64,000 bases of DNA from Sphingomonas sp. GC_Shp_5 (lineage in GTDB: Bacteria > Pseudomonadota > Alphaproteobacteria > Sphingomonadales > Sphingomonadaceae): contig NZ_JALNUP010000003.1 in NCBI RefSeq assembly GCF_026540855.1, forward strand, positions 62,001 to 126,000. Reading direction: 5' to 3'. Of the stretch, positions 25,933 through 36,351 are shown piece after piece. The translations under genes and the position numbers were made by a program. Positions within the stretch are counted from its first letter, which is position 1; each line of letters opens with the position of its first letter. Below the pieces are notes generated by a model. The model ran no database searches. It was not told the DNA's origin and was given only the letters and a program-made list of their open reading frames with translations.

Positions 25933-26898
25933 TCACTTGCCCTTGTAATCGGGGAGGCGCTGCTGGCCGACCAGCGACGTGGCGCCGCCCTGGTCGACCT
26001 TGTCGGCGATCGAGGACAGCGCGGTCGCGGTCACGCGGAGATCGCGGACCAGGCGGTTGGCCTCGGGGATGGTCTGCTTGGAGAAGGTCTGCAGGCCGGG
26101 GCGTGCATCCTGGATCGCCGAGTTGAGCGTCTCGGCGCTCTGCTGAGCCGAGGCGATCGCCTTGTTGAGGTTCTGCATCGCCGGATGGACGTCGTCGGTG
26201 AGCACGCCGTTGGTGGTGTTGGCGAGCGCGCCGATCGACTGGGCGGCATCGCCCGCCTGCTGGATCGCGACCCGGGTCTGCGCGAGCGTCGCCGCGATCT
26301 CGGGCCCGCGATCGGCGAGCGCATCGGTCAGCCGGTTGGTGTTGTCGAGGATGCCGGCGATCGACGCCTGATTGCGATCGGTGAGCAGGCCGGTGAGCCG
26401 CTCGGTGAGCGTCGACAGTCGCTCGAGCAGCTGCGGCGCCGAATTGAGGATCGCGCCGAGCCCGCCCTGCTTGGTCGGGATCACCGGCACGCCATAGGGG
26501 CAATCGTTGGCGGCATTCTGCTCGGGACAGGCGATCGCGGGCGCCCCCTTGCGGGCGCCATCCAGCGCGACCTGGCTGACCCCGGTGAAACCGACGCCGG
26601 AGATGGTCGCGGTGGTGCCGAGCAGCACCGGCGTGTCGTTGTTGACGCTGATCCGCACCCGCACATATTGCGGGTCGTTCTTCCACAGGTTGATCGCCTT
26701 CACCTGGCCCGAGGGCACGCCCGAGAAGGTAACCGACGACCCCTTGGCCAAGCCATCCACCGATTGCTTGAAGAAGATGTCATACTCCTTCTCCTCGGTG
26801 CCGCCGAGACGCGCGATCCACACGGTGAAGATCGCGAGCACGGCGAGCAGGATCAGCACCACCGCGCCGACGATCACATGGTTGGAACGCGTTTCCAT
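25933..26898 (-). CDS. mlaD: MlaD-type MCE-domain protein
   Basis: 321 residues. An N-terminal membrane anchor (VIVGAVVLILLAVLAIFTVW) precedes one MCE domain (KEYDIFFKQSVDGLAKGSSV; VTFSGVPSGQVKAI). A long helical C-terminal part follows (SAPQLLERLSTLTERLTGLL), typical of single-MCE proteins that form a hexameric ring over the permease. It overlaps the mlaF stop (TGATG at 26898). Role: carrying phospholipid across the periplasm with MlaE and MlaF. Confidence 0.92.
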   Translation of the reverse strand: METRSNHVIVGAVVLILLAVLAIFTVWIARLGGTEEKEYDIFFKQSVDGLAKGSSVTFSGVPSGQVKAINLWKNDPQYVRVRISVNNDTPVLLGTTATISGVGFTGVSQVALDGARKGAPAIACPEQNAANDCPYGVPVIPTKQGGLGAILNSAPQLLERLSTLTERLTGLLTDRNQASIAGILDNTNRLTDALADRGPEIAATLAQTRVAIQQAGDAAQSIGALANTTNGVLTDDVHPAMQNLNKAIASAQQSAETLNSAIQDARPGLQTFSKQTIPEANRLVRDLRVTATALSSIADKVDQGGATSLVGQQRLPDYKGK

Positions 26899-27830
26899 CA
26901 GTTAGTCCTCGCCTGTTCGGCCGGCGTTTCGGTGTCAGCGGCACCCGTCGCCTTGAGTTCGGTTTGCTTAACGCCGGTGGGGTGCGCGGCCGCCTCGGCA
27001 TCGGCGCTGCGATGCGCGACGATCCCGGCCTGCGCTTCTTGCGTCGCCACCGCGGCGCGACCGCGCGGGCCCTTGAAATATTCCTCGATCCACGGGTGAT
27101 CGAGCGCGAGCAGCTCGTCGATGGTGCCGACCGCGATTACCTTCTTGTCAGCGAGCACCGCGACGCGATCGCAGATCGCATACAGCGAGTCGAGATCGTG
27201 GGTGATCAGGAACACCGTGAGCCCCAAGGTGCGCTGCAGCGAGCGGGTGAGTTCGTCGAACTGCGCCGCGCCGATCGGGTCGAGCCCGGCGGTCGGCTCG
27301 TCGAGGAAGAGCAGCTCGGGATCGAGCGCCAGCGCGCGGGCGAGGCCGGCGCGCTTGCGCATGCCGCCCGACAGCTCGGCGGGGAATTTAGGCCCGGCGT
27401 CGGCCGGCAGCCCGGTCATCACCACCTTGTAGGCGGCGATCTCGTCGAGCAGCGCCTGATCGAGCTCGGGATAGAATTCGCGCAAGGGGACTTCGACGTT
27501 CTCGGCGACCGTCAGCGTCGAGAACAAGGCGCCGCCTTGGAACAGCACGCCCCAGCGCTTGCGGATGTTGGTCGCCTCGGTTTCCTCGCGGCCGATGGTT
27601 GGCTCGCCAAACACGGTGATCTCGCCCGCGATCGGGGTCTGCAGCCCGATGATCGAGCGCATCAGCACCGACTTGCCGGTGCCCGAGCCACCGACCACGC
27701 CGAGGATCTCGCCGCGGCGGACATCGAGATCGAGTCCCTCGTGGACGACCGAATCGCCGAACGCGTTCTTGAGGCCCCTGACCTGGATGACCGGCTCGTC
27801 GCGGTCGCGGCCTGTGGTGCTGCGTGCCAT
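26898..27830 (-). CDS. mlaF: MlaF-type ABC transporter ATPase
   Basis: 310 residues. Walker A is VVGGSGTGKSVLMRSI, the signature motif ELSGGMRKRAGLARAL and Walker B ELLFLDEPTAGLDPIG, followed by the switch His in LITHDLDSL. The C-terminus is an extended Ala/Thr-rich tail beyond the ATPase fold. Start and stop overlap the neighbours by single-base TGATG junctions. It supplies ATP hydrolysis for the MlaE permease in lipid trafficking. Confidence 0.93.
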   Translation of the reverse strand: MARSTTGRDRDEPVIQVRGLKNAFGDSVVHEGLDLDVRRGEILGVVGGSGTGKSVLMRSIIGLQTPIAGEITVFGEPTIGREETEATNIRKRWGVLFQGGALFSTLTVAENVEVPLREFYPELDQALLDEIAAYKVVMTGLPADAGPKFPAELSGGMRKRAGLARALALDPELLFLDEPTAGLDPIGAAQFDELTRSLQRTLGLTVFLITHDLDSLYAICDRVAVLADKKVIAVGTIDELLALDHPWIEEYFKGPRGRAAVATQEAQAGIVAHRSADAEAAAHPTGVKQTELKATGAADTETPAEQARTN

Positions 27831-28930
27831 CAGTTCCACCCCACCCAGGTGAAGAACACCGCGAAGAAGGCGTCGAGCACGATCACCAAGAAGATTGCCT
27901 GAACGACCGCGGAGGTGGTGCGCAGGCCGACCTGCTCGGCATCGGATTCGACCAGCATGCCCTGGAAACAGCCGGCAACGGCGATGATCAGCCCGAACAC
28001 CGGCGCCTTGATCAGGCTGATGAACAGATCGGTGATCGGCACCACCTCGCGGATGCGCTGGATGAAGGTGACCGGCGGGATATCGAGGCTGATCCAGCAC
28101 AGCAGCCCGCCGCCGATCATCGCGATCAGCGACGAATAGAAGGCGAGCAGCGGCATCAGCAGCACCGCCGCGAGGGTCCGCGGCAGCACCAGCGCCTCCA
28201 TCGGCGAGACGCCGATGGTGCGCATCGCGTCTATCTCCTCGGTGAGCTTCATCGTGCCGAGCTGCGCGGCGAACGCCGAGCCCGATCGACCGGCGACCAT
28301 GATCGCGGTCATAAGTACACCAAGTTCACGCAAAGTGAGCCTGCCGACCAAGTTAATGGTAAACACTTCTGCCCCAAATTGCCGAAGCTGGACCGCACCC
28401 TGCTGGGCGATGACGATGCCGATCAGGAAGCTCATCAGCCCGACGATCGCCAGCGCCTGGACGCCGACCACCTCGAAGCGGTGCACCGTGGCGTTGAAGC
28501 GGAAGCGACTCGGGTGGCGGATCACCATGCCAAAGGCGATGGTGGTGGCGCCGAGGAAGCCGAGCAGGCCGTAGAGGGTACGGAACGTCACCATCACGGC
28601 GTCGCCCACCTCACCGAGCAGCGCGCTGAAGGCGTTCTTCTTGACCGGGCGCATCGCCACCGGCTGATCGGCGGCGACCACCTGGTTCATCAGCTGCTGG
28701 CCGTCTTCGTCGAGCCCCTCGACCTTGGCATCGTGCCTGACCGCCAGCCGGTGGACCAGCCAGGCGCCGACGGTATCGATGCGGTCGATCCCGGACAGAT
28801 CGATCTGCGCGACTCGGCCATCGACCGAATCGAGCCGCTCGGGCAGCTTGCCTAGCGAACGTAGTGAAAGATCACCGGAAAAGCGCAGCGTCCCGCCGCT
28901 ATCCTGCTCGAAATCGGCCATCGCGCTCAT
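27830..28930 (-). CDS. mlaE: STAS-domain/MlaE-family lipid ABC permease fusion
   Basis: About 366 residues from the ATG at 28930 (28939 and 28921 are also possible). Residues 1-90 form a STAS-like domain (RVAQIDLSGIDRIDTVGAWL), which in gammaproteobacteria is the separate MlaB protein. The rest is the MlaE permease with its conserved core TLRELGVLMTAIMVAGRSGS and AMRTIGVSPMEALVLPR. First gene of the mlaE-mlaF-mlaD-lipoprotein operon. The codons over the most conserved segment (28311-28390) are unusually AT-rich; see findings. Confidence 0.92.
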   Translation of the reverse strand: MSAMADFEQDSGGTLRFSGDLSLRSLGKLPERLDSVDGRVAQIDLSGIDRIDTVGAWLVHRLAVRHDAKVEGLDEDGQQLMNQVVAADQPVAMRPVKKNAFSALLGEVGDAVMVTFRTLYGLLGFLGATTIAFGMVIRHPSRFRFNATVHRFEVVGVQALAIVGLMSFLIGIVIAQQGAVQLRQFGAEVFTINLVGRLTLRELGVLMTAIMVAGRSGSAFAAQLGTMKLTEEIDAMRTIGVSPMEALVLPRTLAAVLLMPLLAFYSSLIAMIGGGLLCWISLDIPPVTFIQRIREVVPITDLFISLIKAPVFGLIIAVAGCFQGMLVESDAEQVGLRTTSAVVQAIFLVIVLDAFFAVFFTWVGWN

Positions 28931-29012
28931 CGCCGTCATCCTTGGGCGAAAGCAACGCGAACGGCAAGCTGATTGCTGAACGTGCCGAACCGAGTGGCGG
29001 CGGGCGATCGCA

Positions 29013-30278
29013 TCAGAGCAGCACGTCCACCGTGTGGATGGCGAGGCCGACGAGACCGCCGACGATGGTGCCGTTGACGCGGATATATTGGAGATCGCGG
29101 CCGACGGCATTTTCAAGTCGGCGGGTGATGGTGCGCGCATCCCAGCCGCGGACCGTTTCCGAGACCAGCCTGACGATACCGTCGCCATAATCCGCGGCGA
29201 CGCCCACCGCGGTGCGGCGCACGAAGCGGTTGATGGTCCGCGCCAGCCGCGGATCATGCTGCAGCGTCTGGCCGAGCTGGCGCAGCATGTCGCCGAGCTT
29301 GCCGGCCATCGCAGCCTCAGGATCGCGCGCGATGCGCAACAGCCCGGCGCGGGCCTGCTCCCACAGCCCATCGAGCCAGCGCTGCATCGCCGGATTGTCG
29401 ATCAGCTCGTTCTTGAGCGCCTCCACCCGAGCGCGGGTGCGGCGATCGTGCTGGAGATCCCAGGCGAGGCGGTCCAGCCCCTCCTCCGCCTTCAGCCGCA
29501 GCGGATGATCGGGATGCTCGGCCATTTCCGCGAGCAATTTGTCGAGCCCGTTGATCAACTTGTCGGCGACCGTCTCGTCGAGCCCGGTCCAGCGCAGGAT
29601 CGAGCCGGCGCGATCATGGACCATCTCGCGGATCATGTGGTCGTTGACCGCCAGCGTCTTGCCCGCCCAGCGGATCGCGGCGTCGAGCAGCGGCGCGTGG
29701 CGGTTCTCGGCAATCGCCGCCTTGAGCAGCTGACCGAGGATCGGCGACACCTCGGTGCCCCGCAGCCTCGCGCCGATGGTGGTCTTGACCATGCCGCCGA
29801 GCCGCGCCGGATCGAACGCGGCGAGCATCTCGGCAGCCATGCGCGATGCGCCGCGGCGGACGCGACCCCCGCCATGCGGCGGGTTGGCCAGCCAGCGGCC
29901 TGCCGCGCCGGCGACATCGAGCCGATACATCCGCCGACCGACCACCCGGGGGGTGAGGAAATTGGAGCGGAGGAACTGCGCCAGCGTGTCGCCGATCCGG
30001 TCCTTGTTGCGCGGCACGATCGCCGTGTGCGGGATCGGCAGCCCGAGCGGATGGCGGAACAGCGCGGTGACCGCGAACCAATCGGCGAGGCCACCGACCA
30101 TCGCCGCCTCGCTGAACGCCTGGACGAAGCCCCAGGCCGGATGACGATCGACCAGCGCGCGGCTGGCAAGGAAGATCGCCGCCATCAGCACCAGCAGCCC
30201 AGTCGCGATCATGCGCATGCGCGTCAGCGCCGGCGGGGCGCCCTCTGGGTCGGCGCTCGCGCGGGAAAAGGGCATCAT
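29013..30278 (-). CDS. DUF445 family membrane protein
   Basis: 421 residues. An N-terminal membrane segment (IATGLLVLMAAIFLASRALV) is followed by AAMVGGLADWFAVTALFRHP and IVPRNKDRIGDTLAQFL, the DUF445 signature. A long amphipathic helical body and a C-terminal membrane segment (GTIVGGLVGLAIHTVDVLL) complete it. Start ATG 30278 or 30275. DUF445 proteins are inner-membrane, with no settled function. It has the same orientation as the mla operon about 75 bp downstream. Confidence 0.88.
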   Translation of the reverse strand: MMPFSRASADPEGAPPALTRMRMIATGLLVLMAAIFLASRALVDRHPAWGFVQAFSEAAMVGGLADWFAVTALFRHPLGLPIPHTAIVPRNKDRIGDTLAQFLRSNFLTPRVVGRRMYRLDVAGAAGRWLANPPHGGGRVRRGASRMAAEMLAAFDPARLGGMVKTTIGARLRGTEVSPILGQLLKAAIAENRHAPLLDAAIRWAGKTLAVNDHMIREMVHDRAGSILRWTGLDETVADKLINGLDKLLAEMAEHPDHPLRLKAEEGLDRLAWDLQHDRRTRARVEALKNELIDNPAMQRWLDGLWEQARAGLLRIARDPEAAMAGKLGDMLRQLGQTLQHDPRLARTINRFVRRTAVGVAADYGDGIVRLVSETVRGWDARTITRRLENAVGRDLQYIRVNGTIVGGLVGLAIHTVDVLL

Positions 30279-30426
30279 CGGAAGGACAATCCCTGAATGG
30301 CAGGATTGTTCAAGGACGATGTCGCTCGCCGGTGAAGGTAAACGGGGGTGATGGGCAGTCGTGGGTCGCTACAGCTGCGCACGACCATGGTGTCACCTGT
30401 GCCGGACTGGTCCCTAGAAGCATCGT

Positions 30427-30500
30427 GCCAGCGAAGGCTGCGGCCTCTGGCGGTACCGTCCCCGCTCCCCGACACAGATCCCCGCCTTCGCTGGGATGAC
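30427..30500. repeat. Dispersed palindromic repeat, family A
   Basis: Two inverted arms built on CCAGCGAAGGCTG and CCGCCTTCGCTGGGATGAC lie between the DUF445 gene and the RND pump. The same core (CCCAGCGAAAGCTGGGATCTC) occurs at 48033 and, in diverged form, at 57901. Confidence 0.75.
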
Positions 30501-30551
30501 GCATGGGAGGACGGCGCGGACGGGCCTCGTAGCCCAGCCCGCGCCCTCACC

Positions 30552-33500
30552 TCACTCGGCCGGCTGGGCACCCTCGTCGCCGTCGTGATAACCGATCCGC
30601 CCGGGGACCGGCCCCAGCGCCGGCGCATTCGGGCCGGCGATGCCGACCACGGTCGAGCCATCGTCGCCGGGGCGGTAGGTGAGCAACCGCCGGCCGAGCC
30701 GCGGCCCGACATAGCGCTCGATCCCGACCGCGAGGCTGAACGCCGCCGGCACGATCACCAGGGTAAGCACGGTGGAGAGGATCAGCCCGCCGATCACGAC
30801 GATGCCCATCGGCGCGCGCCACGAGCCGTCGCCGCCGAGCGACAGCGCGGTTGGGATCATGCCTGCGACCATCGCCACCGTGGTCATCACGATCGGCTGC
30901 GCGCGCTTGTGCCCGGCATCGATGATCGCGGTCAGCGTGTCGACGCCCTTGCCCATCTCCTCGAGCGCGAAGTCGATCAGCAGGATCGAGTTCTTGGCGA
31001 CAATGCCGATCAGCATCAGCAGGCCGATGAACACCGGGAGCGACAGCGGGTTGCCGGTCGCCCACAAGGCAAGCAGCCCGCCCAAAGGCGCGAGCAGCAG
31101 CGACGCCATGTTGACGAAGGGCGGCAGCGCGCGGCGGTAGAGCAGCACCAGCACCGCGAAGACGAGGAAGGTGCCCGAGATCACCGCGACCACGAAGTTG
31201 TTGAGCATCTCCTGCTGCCACTTGGCCTGGCCGAGCGTCAGCCGGTTCACGCCGAGCGGCAGGTCCTTCATCACCGGCAGATTGTCGATCTGCTTCTGCG
31301 CGATCCCCGAGACGATGCCCGGCGCGAGATCGGCGCCGATCGCGATGCGGCGCTGCTGGTTGACGCGGTCGATCTGCGTCGGCCCCGATCCCAGGCTGAT
31401 ATCGGCGATCAGGCTGAGCGGCACCGAGCCGCCGGTGGTGGTGGAGACCGGCAGGTTCTGGATCGTCGACAATTCGGTGCGCGCGCCTTGATCGAGCGCG
31501 ACGCGGATCGGCACCTGGCGATCGGACAGCGAGAAGCGTGCCGAGTTCTGATCGATGTCGCCCAGCGTGGCGATGCGGATCGCGCTGGACAGCGCCTGGG
31601 TGGTGACACCGAGATTGGCGGCGAGATCGAGCCGCGGCTTGATCACGATTTCGGGCCGTTGGAGATTGCCCGAGATCCGTGGCTGGGTGATCGTCGCCAG
31701 GTGCGACATCTGCTCGACCAGCGTGTTGGCGGTCTTCTGCAGCAGCTCGGGATCGTCGCCACCGAGCACCACCGTCATGTCGCGGCCGGACGAGCCCCAG
31801 CCAAACTGCGAGCGGAAGCCGACGCGGGCGTCGGGGATCTTGGCGAGCTCGGGCGCGAGGTTGCGCTCGAACTCGGTGCTGGTGACCTTGCGGCCATCCT
31901 TGAGCGTCGCGGTGACGCGGCCGGTGTTGACCGCCCCGCCCGTGCCGGTGCGCGAATAGACCGACTGCACCTCGGGCTGGCGCCCGAGCAACGCCGCGAC
32001 CCGGCTAACAACCGCATCGGTCTGGGCGAGCGTGGTGCCCGGCACCATCTCGATCGTCGCGGTGGAATCGTCATTGTCCTGCGGCGGCGAGAATTGCATC
32101 GGCACCACGCCGAACATGAAGATGGTGGCGACGAACGCCGCCAGGCCGAGGCCCATCACCCACATGCGATGATCGCGCCAGCGGCTGGTGAACCGGTGAT
32201 AGCCACCCTGTGCGGCGCGCGCCTTGGCGCGCGTGCTGTCCAGCGTCCAGCGCAGCACCGCCATATAGGCGTCCATCAGCCTGCCCTCGCCGTGGCTGGC
32301 GTGGCCCGCCGCCTTCAGGAAATAGGCGGCGATCATCGGCGTGATCAGGCGCGCGACGGCAAGGCTCATCAGCACCGAGACGACGACGGTAAGGCCGAAG
32401 TTCTGGAAGTACTGCCCCGAGATGCCGGGCATCAGGCTGACCGGCATGAACACCGCGACGATCGACATGGTAGTGGCGAGCACGGCGAGGCCGATCTCGT
32501 CGGCGGCGTCGATCGAGGCCTGATAGGCGGATTTGCCCATCCGCATGTGGCGCACGATGTTCTCGATCTCGACGATCGCGTCATCCACCAGCACGCCCGC
32601 GACCAGGCTGAGCCCGAGCAGCGTCATCTGGTTGAGGTTGAAGCCGAGCAGCTCCATGAACCAGAAGGTGGGAATTGCCGACAGCGGGATGGCGAGCGCC
32701 GAGATCAGCGTCGCACGCCAGTCGCGCAGGAAGATCAGCACCACCAGCACGGCGAGGACGGCGCCCTCGATCATTGCATGGATGGCCGATTCATACTGCA
32801 TCTCGGTGTATTTGACGCTGTTCGAGCGCAGCACGAAGTGAACGCCGGGGTTGCGCTTCTCGAGCGCCTCCAGCTTCTTCACCGCCTCCTTGAACACCGC
32901 GACGTCCGAAGCGCCCTTGGCGCGCTGGAAATCGAAGCTGATCGCCTGGCGCCCGTCCACCGCGGCACGGCTGCGCTGCTCGGCGTAGAGATCGCGGACG
33001 ATGGCGATGTCGCCCAGCCGGACGGTGCGACCGTCACCGACGTTGATCTGGGTGGCGGCGAGCTGGTTGGCGTTGCGGGCGTTGCCGAGCACGCGCACCG
33101 ATTGCTCGGAGCCGGCGATCTCGGCACGGCCGCCGGCGGCGTTGAGGTTGATCAATCGCAGCTGCTGATTGACCTGGCTGGCGGTAAGCCCCTGGCTTTG
33201 CAGCTTGAGCGGATCGAGGATCACGCGGATCTCGCGGCTGACGCCGCCGTTGCGGTTGACCGCGGCCATGCCGGGCACCGACAGCAGTTCCTTGGTGACG
33301 GTATTGTCGATGTACCAGCTGAGCTGCTCCACCGTCATGTCGCTGGCGATCGCCGAATAACTGGCGAGATCGTTATCGGTGGTGTCGGCGCGGAAGATCT
33401 GCGGCTCGAGGATGCCCTCGGGCAGGTCGCTGCGGATCTGGGCGATCTTGTCGCGCGTATCGTTGACCGCGCGATCGATCGGCGTGCCGATCGCGAGCTG

Positions 33501-33788
33501 GACCACGGTGGTGGAGCTGCCCTCGGTGACGGTGGAGGTGATCTCGTCGATGCCCTGCAGGCTGCGCACCGCCGCCTCGACGCGGTTGGTGACCTGGTTT
33601 TCAAGCTCGGTCGGCGCCGCGCCGGGCTGGCTGATGACGACGATCACGACCGGGAAATCGATATCCGGATCGTTGTTCACGTCCATCCGCATGAACGCCA
33701 CGATCCCCGCCAGCGTCAGCGCGATGAACAGCACGATCGGGGGAACCGGGTTGCGGATCGCCCAGGCGGAGATGTTGCGGAAGCTCAT
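30552..33788 (-). CDS. RND-family efflux pump inner-membrane protein (HAE1/AcrB-like)
   Basis: 1078 residues with the RND duplicated layout. TM1 [20 protein letters not shown] precedes the first periplasmic porter domain. TM4 has the proton-relay Asp pair in [18 protein letters not shown], a second porter domain follows (PARSNSL replaced by [15 protein letters not shown]), and TM10-12 end with [13 protein letters not shown]. It is preceded one base upstream by the adaptor gene. Proton-driven export of hydrophobic compounds or drugs through a tripartite complex. No outer-membrane factor gene is adjacent, so a distant TolC-like partner is implied. Substrates unknown. Confidence 0.93.
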   Translation of the reverse strand: MSFRNISAWAIRNPVPPIVLFIALTLAGIVAFMRMDVNNDPDIDFPVVIVVISQPGAAPTELENQVTNRVEAAVRSLQGIDEITSTVTEGSSTTVVQLAIGTPIDRAVNDTRDKIAQIRSDLPEGILEPQIFRADTTDNDLASYSAIASDMTVEQLSWYIDNTVTKELLSVPGMAAVNRNGGVSREIRVILDPLKLQSQGLTASQVNQQLRLINLNAAGGRAEIAGSEQSVRVLGNARNANQLAATQINVGDGRTVRLGDIAIVRDLYAEQRSRAAVDGRQAISFDFQRAKGASDVAVFKEAVKKLEALEKRNPGVHFVLRSNSVKYTEMQYESAIHAMIEGAVLAVLVVLIFLRDWRATLISALAIPLSAIPTFWFMELLGFNLNQMTLLGLSLVAGVLVDDAIVEIENIVRHMRMGKSAYQASIDAADEIGLAVLATTMSIVAVFMPVSLMPGISGQYFQNFGLTVVVSVLMSLAVARLITPMIAAYFLKAAGHASHGEGRLMDAYMAVLRWTLDSTRAKARAAQGGYHRFTSRWRDHRMWVMGLGLAAFVATIFMFGVVPMQFSPPQDNDDSTATIEMVPGTTLAQTDAVVSRVAALLGRQPEVQSVYSRTGTGGAVNTGRVTATLKDGRKVTSTEFERNLAPELAKIPDARVGFRSQFGWGSSGRDMTVVLGGDDPELLQKTANTLVEQMSHLATITQPRISGNLQRPEIVIKPRLDLAANLGVTTQALSSAIRIATLGDIDQNSARFSLSDRQVPIRVALDQGARTELSTIQNLPVSTTTGGSVPLSLIADISLGSGPTQIDRVNQQRRIAIGADLAPGIVSGIAQKQIDNLPVMKDLPLGVNRLTLGQAKWQQEMLNNFVVAVISGTFLVFAVLVLLYRRALPPFVNMASLLLAPLGGLLALWATGNPLSLPVFIGLLMLIGIVAKNSILLIDFALEEMGKGVDTLTAIIDAGHKRAQPIVMTTVAMVAGMIPTALSLGGDGSWRAPMGIVVIGGLILSTVLTLVIVPAAFSLAVGIERYVGPRLGRRLLTYRPGDDGSTVVGIAGPNAPALGPVPGRIGYHDGDEGAQPAE

Positions 33789-33789
33789 G

Positions 33790-34989
33790 TCAGCTCGCCT
33801 TCAAATCGGCCGCGGCTACGGCGGCCTTGATCACCGGCTTGACCTTCTGGCCCGGCGCCAGGAAGCCACCGGCGGAGAGCACCACGCGCTCGTTGCCGGC
33901 AAGGCCGCCCCGCACGATGACGCCGGCATCCGAGACCTGGCCGATCTGGATATTGCGCCGTTCCACCTTGTTGTCGGCGCCGACGATGTAGACGAAGCTG
34001 CCCTTGTCGTCGCTCTGCAGCGCCGAATCGGGGAGCAACGGGGCCATCGCGGTGCCGCCGACGATGGTCGAGGCGGCAAAGCCGCCCGGGCGCAGCGATG
34101 GATTATAGGTGAGCGCGATGCGGGCGATGCCCTGGCGGGTCTGCGGATCGATCACCGGCGATACCTGCCACACCTGACCCTGATAGCCCTGGTCCGAACC
34201 GACCGGGGTGACGGTCGCGCGTGCGCCGACATGGATGCCGGCGAGATCGGCTTCGCTGAGCTGGGCGCGCATCTCCATCTGCCCGTCCATTGCCATGCGG
34301 AACAGCATGCCGCTGCCCGAGCTGACGATCTGGCCGGGCTCGGCCTGACGGGTCAGCACCAGCCCGGCCGCAGGCGCGCGTATGTCGAGCCGGCCGGTGC
34401 GCGCATTGGCCTCACGCCACGATGCCTGGGCGACGCGGACGCGCGCAGCGGCGGCATCGCGGGTCGCGGTCAGTCGCTGGAGATCGGCCTTGGAGATGAA
34501 ACCGCGATCCACCAACTGCTTGGCGCGATCGAGCTCGGCCTGGGCGATGCTCTGGTCTGACTGCGACACCGACACCTGCGCGGCGAGCGATTGCGCAGTC
34601 TGCACCTGGACCGAGCGATCGATGGTCGCGAGCACCTGGCCGGCGCCGACCCACTGCCCGGGCTCAACGAGCACGCGGGTGATCATCCCGCCCTCGCCGG
34701 CGACGCCGACCGGCATCTCGCGCTTGGCGGCAAGCGTGCCAGTCGCCGAGACGGTGCGGTCGATCGCCTTGCGGCCCGGCACCACCACCGACACCGACGG
34801 CAGCTGCTCGGTCGGCCCAGCCGGCTTGGCGTCCTTCTTGCCCGCGGCGAACATCCACCAGCCGAGCGCCAGCAGCACGATCAGCACGAGCGCGCCGATC
34901 ACGATCCTGCGACCACGGCGCGACGGTGCCGCCTCGCCCGGCAAGGCCAGCCGCTCGTCGTGCCCCAGCGATCCCGTCTCGTAGTCCAT
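33790..34989 (-). CDS. RND efflux periplasmic adaptor (membrane fusion protein)
   Basis: About 399 residues from the ATG at 34989; frame open to 35067. An N-terminal signal-anchor (IVIGALVLIVLLALGWWMF) is followed by the lipoyl half-motif (PVGVAGEGGMITRVLVEPGQ), a helical hairpin rich in Gln/Ala, the second lipoyl half (LDIRAPAAGLVLTRQAEPGQ) and beta-barrel and membrane-proximal domains. Pairs with the RND pump to bridge it to an outer-membrane channel. It is followed directly by the pump gene. Confidence 0.92.
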   Translation of the reverse strand: MDYETGSLGHDERLALPGEAAPSRRGRRIVIGALVLIVLLALGWWMFAAGKKDAKPAGPTEQLPSVSVVVPGRKAIDRTVSATGTLAAKREMPVGVAGEGGMITRVLVEPGQWVGAGQVLATIDRSVQVQTAQSLAAQVSVSQSDQSIAQAELDRAKQLVDRGFISKADLQRLTATRDAAAARVRVAQASWREANARTGRLDIRAPAAGLVLTRQAEPGQIVSSGSGMLFRMAMDGQMEMRAQLSEADLAGIHVGARATVTPVGSDQGYQGQVWQVSPVIDPQTRQGIARIALTYNPSLRPGGFAASTIVGGTAMAPLLPDSALQSDDKGSFVYIVGADNKVERRNIQIGQVSDAGVIVRGGLAGNERVVLSAGGFLAPGQKVKPVIKAAVAAADLKAS

Positions 34990-35198
34990 GCGTGTTACAT
35001 CCCCGTCCCGGTCACGCGGGCCGCCGCGTCGCGCAGCTGTGTTATATGAATAAGTCACCGCGCTCAAGCCCCCCGGTTGGCGCGGCGCTGCTCATGCCCG
35101 ATTTATTTGGCGCGCGCAATATAGTGGCGCCGTTCAGCCGGGGTTGATCTTTGTTGCACCAAGCGACGGCGCGTCACGCAAGTAACGGGAGAGAATAT

Positions 35199-35936
35199 AT
35201 GAACAGCACATCTGCAGGCTCGATCGCAATCCTGGCGCTGCTCGGCGCGGTGCCGGGCGCCGCCGCGGCGCAGAGCGCGACCACGGTGGAGCCGCTGGTG
35301 CCGGCACAGGGCACGATCCTCGACGTCAGCGCGGAAGGGCGCACCACGCGGGTGCCGGATCTCGCCACGGTGCGCGCCGGCGTCGTCTCGCAGGGCGATA
35401 CCGCGGCGGCGGCCCTCGCCGACAATGCGGCGCGGATGGCGCGGGTGCTCGCCGCGGTGAAGCGCGCCGGCATCGCAGCCCGCGACGTCGCCACCGCCAG
35501 CGTTCAGCTCAGCCCGCAATATCGCTACGCCGATGGCCAGCCGCCGGCGATCACCGGCTATCAGGCGAGCAACACCGTCTCGATCCGCTTTCGCGACGTC
35601 GCCAAGGCAGGGCCGGTGCTCGATGCGCTGGTCGCGCAGGGCGCCAACCAGATCGACGGGCCGTCGCTGTCGATCGACCAGCCCGATGCCGCGCTCGACG
35701 AGGCACGCGGCGATGCCGTCAAGCGCGCCCGCGCCCGCGCCGCGCTATACGCCGCGGCGGCAGGCCTGCGGGTGGTGCGCGTGATCTCGATCGCGGAGGC
35801 GGGCGAGGATGCCGGCAATCCGGGACTGCAACCGATGTTCATGGCGCGGGCGAAGGCCGCGGATGCGAGCACCCAGATTGCCGCGGGCGAGAAGCAGGTC
35901 AGCGTCACGCTCTCGGTGCGCTTCCTCCTGCAATAG
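35199..35936 (+). CDS. SIMPL-domain (DUF541) exported protein
   Basis: 245 residues from the ATG at 35199, preceded by GGGAGAG. The signal peptide ends near AAAAQ. The SIMPL/DUF541 fold is recognisable: LDVSAEGRTTRVPDLATVRA near the N-terminus, YRYADGQPPAITGYQASNTV in the middle, and the C-terminal VSVTLSVRFLLQ. Periplasmic or envelope-associated, with no known enzymatic activity; family members influence oxidative stress and outer-membrane properties. Divergent from the efflux adaptor. Confidence 0.85.
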   Translation: MNSTSAGSIAILALLGAVPGAAAAQSATTVEPLVPAQGTILDVSAEGRTTRVPDLATVRAGVVSQGDTAAAALADNAARMARVLAAVKRAGIAARDVATASVQLSPQYRYADGQPPAITGYQASNTVSIRFRDVAKAGPVLDALVAQGANQIDGPSLSIDQPDAALDEARGDAVKRARARAALYAAAAGLRVVRVISIAEAGEDAGNPGLQPMFMARAKAADASTQIAAGEKQVSVTLSVRFLLQ

Positions 35937-35941
35937 GCCAT

Positions 35942-35977
35942 GAAAAAGGGCCGCCCGGTCGCCCGGACGGCCCTTTC
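35942..35977. terminator. Bidirectional Rho-independent terminator
   Basis: AAAGGGCCG pairs with CGGCCCTTT, with an inner CCGG/CCGG helix, and A-tract and T-tract flanks on either side. It sits between the converging SIMPL and GlsB-type genes, so it can serve both. Confidence 0.8.
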
Positions 35978-36004
35978 CACTGTTTCGCGTGACGAAGCGA
36001 AAGC

Positions 36005-36262
36005 TTAGCGGACGCTGCCGCGACGCACCAGGTTGACGATCGCGAGCAGGATGATCGCGCCGAGCAGTGACACCAGGAACGAATAGATCGTCAGCGGCGC
36101 GTTGTTGATCGAGCCACCCGACATGATCAGGCCACCGATGAACGCGCCGACGATGCCGACCACGATGTTAAGAAAGATGCCCTGCTGGCCATCGGTACGC
36201 ATGATGATGCTGGCCAGCCAACCGATGACGCCGCCGATGATCAGCCACAGAATGATACCCAT
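36005..36262 (-). CDS. GlsB/YeaQ/YmgE-family stress-response membrane protein
   Basis: 85 residues, mostly membrane: GIILWLIIGGVIGWLASIIM, NIVVGIVGAFIGGLIM and LVSLLGAIILLAIVNLVRR. This is the transglycosylase-associated (GlsB/YeaQ) family, small three-helix proteins induced by stress. The ATG at 36262 is chosen because GGAGG lies seven bases upstream; an ATG at 36274 precedes that site. Ends at a shared terminator. Confidence 0.9.
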   Translation of the reverse strand: MGIILWLIIGGVIGWLASIIMRTDGQQGIFLNIVVGIVGAFIGGLIMSGGSINNAPLTIYSFLVSLLGAIILLAIVNLVRRGSVR

Positions 36263-36351
36263 AAGTCCCTCCATTGCACCCCTAGCGGGCTCTGGCGGAA
36301 AGACTCACGAGCGCAGAAATTTGTTCCGTTCGCGTTTCGTTATGCCCGGGC

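Noticed and set aside
30348..33830. A 1160-codon forward frame
   Set aside because: It is the antisense of the RND pump; its composition (Arg, His, Asp-rich, no domain) is typical of shadow frames in GC-rich DNA.
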